Shown here piece after piece: positions 16,675 to 23,261 of a stretch of 35,563 nt of DNA. This stretch comes from Bryobacteraceae bacterium (lineage in GTDB: Bacteria > Acidobacteriota > Terriglobia > Bryobacterales > Bryobacteraceae), in assembly GCA_030039005.1 (NCBI GenBank), contig JASHQT010000585.1, forward strand, positions 1 through 35,563. Direction: 5' to 3'. Positions within the stretch are counted from its first letter, which is position 1. Every line of letters begins with the position of its first letter. The translations under genes and the position numbers were made by a program. The notes under the pieces were generated by a model. It worked only from the letters and a program-made list of their open reading frames with translations. It was not told where the DNA came from and made no database searches.

Positions 16675-17307
16675 ATGCGCCGTCTTACCTGCTTTCTTCT
16701 CTGCGCGTGCGCGCTGCCTTTCGCGATCCCGTTCGAAGCTGGCGCCGAAGTGATCTGCGCGCTTGGCCCCGGCGCCGGTTCCTACGACGCCAAATCCGAT
16801 CAGCGGCCCACCGCCGACGCCATGGAATTGGCTAAACGCATGAACGCCGCGCTATCGCCAATCTGCACGCCGCAGTGTCCGGAAATGGCGATCTACCGCA
16901 ACCCCACCGCGGCCAACGCCATGCTGGTGGTAACGGCCGACCAGGCGAAAGTTGTATACGCGCCGCGGTTCTTCTCGGCCGTCTACGACAACTACGGCGA
17001 CGGCGCCATCATTGCGATCATCGCCCACGAATTCGGCCACGCGCTCGCCGAGGTTCACCCGGTGACTTGGATGAAAAGCGACTGGAATGCAGAGCTGCGC
17101 GCCGATGCCTGGGCCGGGTGCGCGCTGGCCAAGAGCGGTCTCAGCGCCATTGACTTGGCGGACGCGCTGACGGCCGCCGCAAAGTATCCGCCCTCTAACA
17201 GTCCGAGCTGGCCGATACGTCTGCCAGCTCTGCGGGTCGGGTTTATCCAATGCGGTGGAAACAGCGCAACGTTCGACGGCGCCGCAGGCGGAGGCAAGCG
17301 GGACTAG
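16675..17307 (+). CDS. Secreted HEFGH zinc-metallopeptidase-like protein
   Basis: The 210-residue protein has an N-terminal signal sequence (about 1-24, MRRLTCFLLCACALPFAIPF, cleavage near GAEV). A classic zincin helix follows: IIAIIAHEFGHALAEV with H118, E119 and H122. The downstream ELRADAWAGC provides a likely third zinc ligand (E140, 17 residues after the second His). That is a gluzincin pattern resembling small M48-like or similar peptidases. The remaining sequence does not let me name a family. Cys pairs (ICTPQC) fit a periplasmic, oxidised protein. It starts 15 bp after the membrane/spermidine-synthase gene and is probably in its operon. It ends 23 bp before the convergent tatA stop. 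Confidence 0.78.
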   Translation: MRRLTCFLLCACALPFAIPFEAGAEVICALGPGAGSYDAKSDQRPTADAMELAKRMNAALSPICTPQCPEMAIYRNPTAANAMLVVTADQAKVVYAPRFFSAVYDNYGDGAIIAIIAHEFGHALAEVHPVTWMKSDWNAELRADAWAGCALAKSGLSAIDLADALTAAAKYPPSNSPSWPIRLPALRVGFIQCGGNSATFDGAAGGGKRD

Positions 17308-17330
17308 CGCCTGCGAGGATCGTTACGGGA

Positions 17331-17501
17331 TCACGCTTGGGTGGAATTGCGAGAATCGCCCGGCTTTAGCGCGTCTTTAAACCCGCGGATTCCTTCTGCC
17401 AGTCCCTTGCCCAGCTCCGGCAGCTTCTTGGGCCCGAACAAGAACAAAGCAACCGCCAGAATCACCAGCAAGTGCCGAGGCTGCAGCAAATCTTCGATCA
17501 T
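17331..17501 (-). CDS. tatA: TatA/TatE-family twin-arginine translocase subunit
   Basis: This 56-residue ORF on the minus strand begins MIEDLLQPRHLLVILAVALF and continues LFGPKKLPELGKGLAEGIRG-F-K. It has the defining TatA features: a short N-terminal transmembrane helix (about residues 8-22), the FGPKKLPELG hinge, then an amphipathic helix with G(I/F)RGFK and a short charged tail. A clear SD (GGAGAG) sits 6 nt before the ATG. TatA forms the protein-conducting pore of the Tat pathway with TatC, which is not in this window, so this is an isolated tatA. It converges on the metallopeptidase gene. Confidence 0.93.
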   Translation of the reverse strand: MIEDLLQPRHLLVILAVALFLFGPKKLPELGKGLAEGIRGFKDALKPGDSRNSTQA

Positions 17502-17756
17502 AATCGCTCTCCAGCTTCACAGTACACCTGATTGAGTAACCCCGCGGACTATCGTTTGGCTTGCAGCAGATATCTTTCGATCGGAAGTAGTTCGGGCAGC
17601 GCTCGCGCGCCGAGGTGTAACAAACAGAAAACATTGGATATCCACGGATGACAAGCAATTTCTGTTTGGCGCCTTATCCAAGGAACTGATGGGAACTTCG
17701 TGCGGTCCTCCGACGCCTTGTCATACATTAAGGTATAGGATCTGTCGTTTGAAAGC

Positions 17757-18836
17757 ATGAATCCCCTAAGCGCCAATCCTCGTCAAGATCGCGATATCGA
17801 CGCTAGCCGTTCGGTTGCCAACCCCAGGGAGCGCCCCCAGGTGCAACCGATCAGGCCCGTTCTTGTGGCTAATCATTCGATTACACCCGCGTCCGGCGAA
17901 AGCGATGCCATAATAAATACGCCTTCGCCGAGATTCATGTGGCCACTGGAACGCGCATGGGATGAACGCAATCGCGCTCGTGTCCTCCTGTCGAGTGCGG
18001 CTCTCATTCTGATCATTGCTCTCGCTGACTGGTGGACTAAGCCGTTTGTTGCGTTCGGGATCCTGTACCTGTTCCCGATCATGCTGGCGGCCGGATTTCT
18101 GCCCCGCTGGATGATCGTGTTGCTCGGCGCCGGATGCGCGGTGCTCAGTGAGGTCTTCAGTTCGCTCGCCGGGTCGAACGTCCGATTGGGGTTTGAGACG
18201 CTGGCGCTGGTCGGCTGCGGTCTATTTGTCGCCGAGCTCGTGCGGAACCGGCGGTTAACCCTGGAAGGGCAAGAACGGCTGAAAGCCTTAGTGGAAACAA
18301 GCCCCGCGGCGATTGTCACGATCGACGAGCACGGCTTTATCGAGCTTGCCAACCAGGCTGCCATCGAGCTGATGGCGCCGCGAGACGGAACGTTGATAGG
18401 CAATCCCGTGGCTGCGTTCCTGCCCGAGCTCCATCATGCGCTGCGTTGGGAAGAAGCGCCACAGTTCCGGGCGTCGATGCAATGCCGGGGTCACCGCGGA
18501 AATGGCGAATCGTTCCTGGCGGATGTCTGGTTTTCGACTTATCAGGAAGGCAGGACGCCCAAGCTCGCCGCGATCATCGCGGAAGTGTCCGAGGAAACAG
18601 TTAACTCCAATTCGCACCCGTCGGATATTCAGGAGCGCGTAGCGTTGACGGATCGCGAAACCGATGTGCTGCGCTCCCTGGTCCAAGGTCTCGCCAACAA
18701 GGAAATTGCCAGCCGGATGGATGTTTCCGAAAGCACCATCAAGAACACGCTGCAACAACTTTTCGCTAAAACCAACGTGCGCACGCGCGCTCAGCTGGTC
18801 CGAGTGGCACTGGAGCAATACCGCGACCTGCTGTGA
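17757..18836 (+). CDS. Membrane-anchored PAS-LuxR transcriptional regulator
   Basis: The 359-residue protein has a polar N-terminal tail (1-70), then 3-4 transmembrane helices (about 77-162: LLSSAALILIIALADWW, FGILYLFPIMLAAGF, WMIVLLGAGCAVLS, LALVGCGLFVAELV). A PAS domain follows (about 172-280: ALVETSPAAIVTIDEHGFIELAN). A C-terminal LuxR/NarL-type helix-turn-helix ends the protein (about 295-359: LTDRETDVLRSLVQGLANKEIA, SESTIKNTLQQLFAKT). The membrane part resembles the sensor segment of some histidine kinases, but there is no kinase domain: the DNA-binding domain is joined directly to the sensor, making a one-component membrane regulator. The start at 17757 has a poor SD (GAAAG). Met61 at 17937 is a possible alternative. 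Targets are unknown. Confidence 0.88.
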   Translation: MNPLSANPRQDRDIDASRSVANPRERPQVQPIRPVLVANHSITPASGESDAIINTPSPRFMWPLERAWDERNRARVLLSSAALILIIALADWWTKPFVAFGILYLFPIMLAAGFLPRWMIVLLGAGCAVLSEVFSSLAGSNVRLGFETLALVGCGLFVAELVRNRRLTLEGQERLKALVETSPAAIVTIDEHGFIELANQAAIELMAPRDGTLIGNPVAAFLPELHHALRWEEAPQFRASMQCRGHRGNGESFLADVWFSTYQEGRTPKLAAIIAEVSEETVNSNSHPSDIQERVALTDRETDVLRSLVQGLANKEIASRMDVSESTIKNTLQQLFAKTNVRTRAQLVRVALEQYRDLL

Positions 18837-19032
18837 GGTAGACCGCACTACGCCGCGGCCCTTCTCCATTACGACCGCTCCGAGACGTCCTTCAATGAAC
18901 TGGTCTTGGCCCCTCGTGAAGGGGCGTTGGGAACATATAAGAAATTCATAAACATAACGGCGAAGCTAAGATCCCCTTTCGCGGCAGAGGGTGAAATGAT
19001 CTTTGGCCGCGGGCGTCCGATATTTGAGAGCG
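18837..19032. other. Short intergenic region before the response regulator
   Basis: No gene was seen in these 196 bp. It holds an AT-richer patch (AACATATAAGAAATTCATAAACATAAC, 18930-18956) that could contain a promoter. TATAAG (18935-18940) is the only -10-like word, without a clear -35. Confidence 0.3.
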
Positions 19033-19446
19033 ATGGAGCCGCTCCGGCACATTTTCCTGATCGAGGACAACGCGGGCGATGTACTGCTCATTCGCCAGAC
19101 GCTTGATAGCCTGGGGATTCCCCTCCAGGTTCACGTCGCGCGCGATGGCGACCAAGCGCTGTTTATGCTGGCCGAAGGACACTTTGAGCCGGAACTGATC
19201 CTGCTGGACCTTAACTTGCCGCGCGTCTCCGGGAGCTGGTTCCTGGCGCGTTCCAAGCCGAAGGTTCCCGTGGTGGTCTTCAGTTCCTCATCCAATCCGG
19301 CCGACATCAGGGAGGCGATCGAACTCGGCGTAAAGGAGTTTGTCCAAAAGCCGAGCGACTTGGAACAATACGCCGAACGGGTCTGCCGGATCATACGGGA
19401 TTGGCTCCCCGGCGTTGACAATACCTCCGCCAGCCGGGTGTATTAA
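19033..19446 (+). CDS. Single-domain response regulator (CheY/Rcp1-like)
   Basis: The 137-residue protein is a bare receiver domain: HIFLIEDNAGDVLLIRQTL with the acidic pair E11/D12, the phosphoacceptor Asp59 in LILLDLNLPRVSG, the Ser/Thr switch (VVFSSSSNPADI) and the conserved Lys in FVQKPSDLEQY. There is no output domain. Receivers with this EDN-x2-D-x3-I/R start are usually paired with phytochrome-like or PAS histidine kinases. No kinase is adjacent, though the membrane PAS-LuxR gene lies 196 bp upstream. An in-frame TTG at 19003 is a weaker alternative start. Its stop overlaps the convergent DUF4342 stop by 4 bp. Confidence 0.92.
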   Translation: MEPLRHIFLIEDNAGDVLLIRQTLDSLGIPLQVHVARDGDQALFMLAEGHFEPELILLDLNLPRVSGSWFLARSKPKVPVVVFSSSSNPADIREAIELGVKEFVQKPSDLEQYAERVCRIIRDWLPGVDNTSASRVY

Positions 19447-19712
19447 CGAGGTCCTTCCGTCCTCTCATCGCCGCGCACTACGACCACCGTGAATTTCGCT
19501 ACCAGGGCCGAAATCGCGCCGACAGCGGCCAGCAACGGGGCCAACACAGCGCCCACGGCGGCGACAGTGACCGGAATCTCCATGAAGGTGTGGCCGTGCT
19601 CATCCCGGATGATGATCCGCCGCACGTTCCCCTCGTGAATCAGCGCCTTGACGCGCTCCACCAGGTCCTTGCCGAGCACTTGCACTTCTTCGATGAAGTC
19701 TGGAAAGGCCAT
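19443..19712 (-). CDS. DUF4342-like small membrane protein
   Basis: The 89-residue protein begins MAFPDFIEEVQVLGKDLVER and continues VKALIHEGNVRRIIIRDEHG, then TFMEIPVTVAAVGAVLAPLLAAVGAISALVAKF. That is the pattern of DUF4342 proteins: an acidic helix, the EGNVRRIII strand, 'EIP', then one hydrophobic helix. The SD GGGAG 5 nt upstream supports the start at 19712 rather than an upstream in-frame codon at 19790. It is the last gene of the minus-strand SET/adenylation/YdcF group, 88 bp after the YdcF stop. Function is unknown. Confidence 0.82.
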   Translation of the reverse strand: MAFPDFIEEVQVLGKDLVERVKALIHEGNVRRIIIRDEHGHTFMEIPVTVAAVGAVLAPLLAAVGAISALVAKFTVVVVRGDERTEGPR

Positions 19713-19800
19713 ATTGCTCCCGCCTTGGAATACGCGCGCCGCTGCGGTTTCGTTCACCGCTGGATCTTCCGGCCGGAGGCTTGCCGCCAATGGCCGGGCG

Positions 19801-20493
19801 CTAATCAGCGGAGCTGGGCAGAATGCTTTCCAGCGTGTACTTGGGATATTCTAACAATATAGTGCCGAAAATCTTCTTCCATTCCGAAAAGAACAGGAGG
19901 CGCGATCGCGGATATTCCCACCAATTTTCCGGATGATAAACCTCGCCGGGCGCCCCGATGGTGATGAATCGGATCCCCGGGCAAAACAGTCGGAAAACAA
20001 TGGAGGCTCGACGCGAGTGGTAGGCGCTGGTCACCAGCAGCACGCGTTTGACGCCACGCCTCTTGAGCTCGGGGCGCAGGGCCAGGGCCTCGGCGATCGT
20101 CGAGGAAGCCTGATGCTGGAAGCTTTGAAAAAGCCTTCGCGGATAGCCTCGCGCGGCAAGAAAATCGATGGCCTCCTGTCCCTCCGTGAGCCGGTCATCG
20201 AAAGCGCTGCTGATCAATACCACGGGTGCATAACCTTCCGCCCCTAATTCGGCGCCTTTCAGCACACGCGGTCCAAAGAAATCGCCCGCCAGCACCAGGA
20301 CGAGATCGGCCCGTTGCGGAGTTTGCGAGGCAACGAGAAATTCGCCCAATTGCCGCAAGACCATGTACCGGCCGGCCAGCGCCAATACTATTAGGACCGC
20401 GGCCAGCAAGAGCGAAGAACGGAGCAACCAGCGGCGGAGAACGGGGAGTTGCTGAGGAGTGCGAGCGACTATGACCGTATTATCGCATCTCAT
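19801..20493 (-). CDS. YdcF/SanA-family (DUF218) membrane protein
   Basis: The 230-residue protein has one N-terminal transmembrane helix (about residues 23-41, LLRSSLLLAAVLIVLALAG). A DUF218 domain follows: ADLVLVLAGDFFGPRVLKGAEL, APVVLISSAF, QASSTIAEALALRPELKRR, VKRVLLVTSAYHSRRASIVFR. The family (YdcF, SanA, ElyC) acts on envelope or lipid-linked carbohydrate metabolism, by genetics in E. coli; the chemistry is uncertain. The ATG at 20493 overlaps the end of the adenylation gene by 14 bp (stop at 20480), which implies translational coupling. An upstream in-frame start at 20526 would overlap further. Confidence 0.85.
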   Translation of the reverse strand: MRCDNTVIVARTPQQLPVLRRWLLRSSLLLAAVLIVLALAGRYMVLRQLGEFLVASQTPQRADLVLVLAGDFFGPRVLKGAELGAEGYAPVVLISSAFDDRLTEGQEAIDFLAARGYPRRLFQSFQHQASSTIAEALALRPELKRRGVKRVLLVTSAYHSRRASIVFRLFCPGIRFITIGAPGEVYHPENWWEYPRSRLLFFSEWKKIFGTILLEYPKYTLESILPSSAD

Positions 20494-21823
20494 GCGGGGC
20501 GCGCCCACACCAGGCGATCTGTCCATCTGGAAGGAGACGCGCCAAGTCGCCGGTCCGGTACATGCGCAATCCGGGCTTCACGCTGAAGGGATCTCGCAGG
20601 AAGCGCTCCGCCGTCGTCTGCGGCCTATTGCGATAGCCGCGCGCCACCGAGGCGCCCGAGATAAAAATCTCACCCACCTGGCCCGGCGCAACCGGGCGAT
20701 GTTCCGCGTCAAGAATCCGGATTCTGGTATGCGCGATCGGCTTGCCGATGGATAGCGGGCCCCGCGGCGCGGGCGCCTCCAGCGTCCCGGCGGCCACTAC
20801 GCCGGAGGTCGCTACCACGGAACACTCGGCCGCGCCGTAGTTGTTCACTACCGTGAACGGCAACCCGGGTGGGGGAGTGCGATGCAACTGCGCGCCGCCA
20901 GTAAGCAAATATCGCAGCGTTGTCCCGGTGGGCCAGGCATGTCCTAGCAGGCGCTCGGCCAGCGACGTGGGCACGTATGCGAGCGTGATACGTTCGTTTA
21001 CCAGCCACTCATGCAAAAAATCTGCCGATGTCGGCGCCTGTTCGTCGGCCAGAACGAGCGTTGCGCCGGCGGTCAGGGTTGGCCAGATTTCCCAAACGGA
21101 AGCGTCGGCTCCGACGCCGGCCAAGTGACCGGCGCGATCGCGCGCCATGACAGCGAACGTGTTCCGATGCCAGAAAACGAGATTCAAAAGATTGGCGTGC
21201 GTCAACTCGACGCCTTTCGGTTCGCCGTCCGCCGCAAAGGTGTAAATCACGCAGGCCAGATTTTCTCTGTGGATCCGAATGCGCCCCGTTCGGGGCTCAG
21301 ATCGGCCGATGGCGCCAGATACCCGGTCCAGATGGATGGTCACAGGCGCGAGGCCCGCGACGCGTTCGGCCGGCGCTCCGCGCGTAATGAGGACCGGAAC
21401 CTCGGCGTCGCGCAGTACGGCTCGCAGACGCGCGGGCGGCCAAGCCGGGTCCAGAGGAACATACGCACCGCCCGCGATCAACACCGCGAGCGCGGAAACG
21501 ATGAAATCGAACGAACGTTCCAGGTACAACCCCACCGGTACTTCGGGCTCGACGCCCCGATCGCCCAGATACGCCGCCAAACGCTGCGCCCGCCGGACGA
21601 GTTCGCTATAGGTTAGCGAATCCCCATTTGAAGAAAGCGCGATCGCAGTGGGAGCGGCTTGCGCGGCTTCGAGGATCAGGTCTGCTAAGCAAGCGCGACG
21701 CCGGTCGTGTGTTCGCTGGGTTCGATCTAATCCCGCGGACGAAGAGCGATCGCGCGAGAGAGATTCAGTGCAAGTGGCCATGGCAAGTTCAGTATGCTCG
21801 CCGATTCCACACGTTTCAATCAC
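20480..21823 (-). CDS. Truncated, degenerate NRPS-type adenylation protein
   Basis: The 447-residue protein (GTG start; ATG at 21781 also possible) matches the large N-terminal subdomain of an NRPS adenylation domain: LTYSELVRRAQRLAAYL (A1/A2 region), GGAYVPLDPAWP, ADASVWEIW (A4), NNYGAAE at about 327-333 (A5), GEIFISGASVARGYRNRP (A6) and YRTGD at about 422-426 (A7). Two things are wrong for an active enzyme. The A3 phosphate-binding loop, normally TSGSTGxPKG, reads TFAADGEPKG. The protein also stops at A8 (GRAPHEMR), so the C-terminal subdomain with the A10 catalytic lysine is absent. There are no condensation, carrier or thioesterase domains. The stop is genuine in the reading, and the next gene starts inside it. 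It may be a decaying relic or a non-catalytic binding protein. Confidence 0.85.
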   Translation of the reverse strand: MIETCGIGEHTELAMATCTESLSRDRSSSAGLDRTQRTHDRRRACLADLILEAAQAAPTAIALSSNGDSLTYSELVRRAQRLAAYLGDRGVEPEVPVGLYLERSFDFIVSALAVLIAGGAYVPLDPAWPPARLRAVLRDAEVPVLITRGAPAERVAGLAPVTIHLDRVSGAIGRSEPRTGRIRIHRENLACVIYTFAADGEPKGVELTHANLLNLVFWHRNTFAVMARDRAGHLAGVGADASVWEIWPTLTAGATLVLADEQAPTSADFLHEWLVNERITLAYVPTSLAERLLGHAWPTGTTLRYLLTGGAQLHRTPPPGLPFTVVNNYGAAECSVVATSGVVAAGTLEAPAPRGPLSIGKPIAHTRIRILDAEHRPVAPGQVGEIFISGASVARGYRNRPQTTAERFLRDPFSVKPGLRMYRTGDLARLLPDGQIAWCGRAPHEMR

Positions 21824-21902
21824 GCTAGGGTACCGACTGCGCCTCCCCCCGGCGGGCTGCCTCTTTCGTACTAAAGTGTCGCGTTGCTCAGGACCCGGCG
21901 GC

Positions 21903-22358
21903 CTATTTCTTCGTTTTCCCGATCGCGCCTGCGCAGCTTGGCGCGCCGCAGGAGCAGGGAAACGCGCGGACGTCTTTGTCGAAGTTGTAGTCGACCGTCA
22001 GCTCTTCCCCACGCCGGATCGGGCGGAGGCTCATGTACAGGACGTGGCCTTTTACGATGCGGCTCACCAGGTTGGGGTCACAGCTATGATTGATGATCTC
22101 GGCGCCGCTTCCGCCAATCGCTCCGTCCAGCGTCCAATAAGGATCCAGGGCGAACAGGTAAGTATAGTCGCCGTCGCCGCGGATCTTAGCTTGTTTGCGA
22201 TTCAGGCGCTTCCCGGTGTACTCGATCACCTTGCGATTGGCAGGAATCCTCTGGCCCGCGAACACGCCGTAGCGATGGATCTTCGAGCGGCGAATCTGCA
22301 GCTTGAAACACGTGCATTTTTCGTTGATCTTCGGGGTTTTGACGAGCTCGGTTCCCAT
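21903..22358 (-). CDS. SET-domain protein (protein-lysine methyltransferase-like)
   Basis: The 151-residue protein consists of little but a SET domain: SKIHRYGVFAGQRIPAN (residues 25-41), VIEYTGKRL, the hallmark GSGAEIINHSCDPNLVS (83-99), GEELTVDYNF (117-126) with the catalytic-type Tyr, and a post-SET zinc cluster CSCGAPSC (C135, C137, C142). All motifs needed for S-adenosylmethionine binding and the pseudoknot are present, so activity is plausible. Bacterial SET proteins of this size occur sporadically; substrates are mostly unknown. It is the first gene of the minus-strand group and lies 79 bp upstream of the adenylation protein. Cys15 and Cys17 near the N-terminus (CTC) are an extra possible zinc site. 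Confidence 0.9.
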   Translation of the reverse strand: MGTELVKTPKINEKCTCFKLQIRRSKIHRYGVFAGQRIPANRKVIEYTGKRLNRKQAKIRGDGDYTYLFALDPYWTLDGAIGGSGAEIINHSCDPNLVSRIVKGHVLYMSLRPIRRGEELTVDYNFDKDVRAFPCSCGAPSCAGAIGKTKK

Positions 22359-22578
22359 GCGGAATGATTCATTTTAGCCAACCTGTGCCTCGCCGCCGAA
22401 GCAGTCCGCCTCCATCGAGGTTCCCGGCCATGACGGCTCGCGCTCTTTCTCGGGACGCCCTACCCCTGAAGTGTCCTTTCTACGCACTCGAGAAGCGCAA
22501 GCGTCAGCACTATAGCTTTGGGCGGGACCGGCCGATCCATAAGGTGTACGTCTTAGGACAAGGTAGAGGAGGTGTCCT
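22359..22578. other. Divergent intergenic region (SET gene / SPOR gene)
   Basis: This 220-bp region separates the minus-strand SET gene from the plus-strand SPOR gene. No gene-like ORF has codon structure or an RBS. It ends with a very strong SD (GAGGAGGTG, 22567-22575) for the SPOR gene. No clear -35/-10 pair could be picked. Confidence 0.4.
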
Positions 22579-23115
22579 ATGCCGACCACCGATTGCGCAG
22601 CTCATGCTGCATCGCCCGACGCGCAGGACTTCGATTGCCCGATCGAAGTTTCCGCGAGCACGTCACAGGGCACATCGAGGCCTCTCAGGGGCTTGTTCTT
22701 TGGTTTTGCGGCTACCGTAACTATCGGACTGGCGCTGGCCAGTTGGTACGTGGGAGTGCGGATCGTTTCGGCCGACCAGGGAGGTCCCGCCAGCGCGGTG
22801 GCGGAACCTGTCGCGGCTCCTCAGGCGGCCCCATCGCTGGCCGAGGATCCCATTGCAGAGGCATATTGGTACACAGGTCTCGCGCCGCAATTCTACTTAC
22901 AGGTTGCGGGATTGGGCGAAAGAAAAGACGCCGCGTTTGTACGATCGCTCCAGGAAAAAGGGTTTCGCGCGGAGGTTGCCTTGTCACAGGGCCGCGCGTC
23001 ACAAGGGGATGCCGGGCGCATTCTGATCGGTCCGTTTTCGACGCACACCGAAATGGAGCGCGCGCAGAGCAAGCTTGAATCCTGGGGCGTTCTGGCGATC
23101 GAAGCGGAGCACTAG
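22579..23115 (+). CDS. SPOR-domain membrane protein
   Basis: The 178-residue protein has a short cytoplasmic N-terminus and one transmembrane helix (about residues 38-61, LFFGFAATVTIGLALASWYV). An Ala/Pro-rich linker (70-92) and a C-terminal SPOR domain follow (about 104-176: FYLQVAGLGERKDAAFVRSL, LQEKGFRAEV, GRILIGPFSTHTEMERAQSK). SPOR domains bind denuded peptidoglycan glycans, usually at the division septum, so the protein is probably anchored in the inner membrane with SPOR in the periplasm. The start is fixed by the SD GAGGAGGTG. Next is the TonB-like gene about 146 bp downstream on the same strand. Confidence 0.88.
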   Translation: MPTTDCAAHAASPDAQDFDCPIEVSASTSQGTSRPLRGLFFGFAATVTIGLALASWYVGVRIVSADQGGPASAVAEPVAAPQAAPSLAEDPIAEAYWYTGLAPQFYLQVAGLGERKDAAFVRSLQEKGFRAEVALSQGRASQGDAGRILIGPFSTHTEMERAQSKLESWGVLAIEAEH

Positions 23116-23261
23116 TAAGCAGTTCGGGGGGATGGTACTCCCTTGGGTGGATGGCCGCTGGACGATTTTGGTATGCTTCAATTTGTCGGGCGGCTTGGCC
23201 GCCAGTGCTCCTGCGCCGGGGCGTGCCTCCGCGCCTTGCGGGGGACAAGAGCGAGCAGTTG

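Noticed and set aside
22374..22589. 71-codon minus-strand frame upstream of the SPOR gene
   Set aside because: No RBS, no domain-like sequence, and it overlaps the strong SD and start of the SPOR gene.
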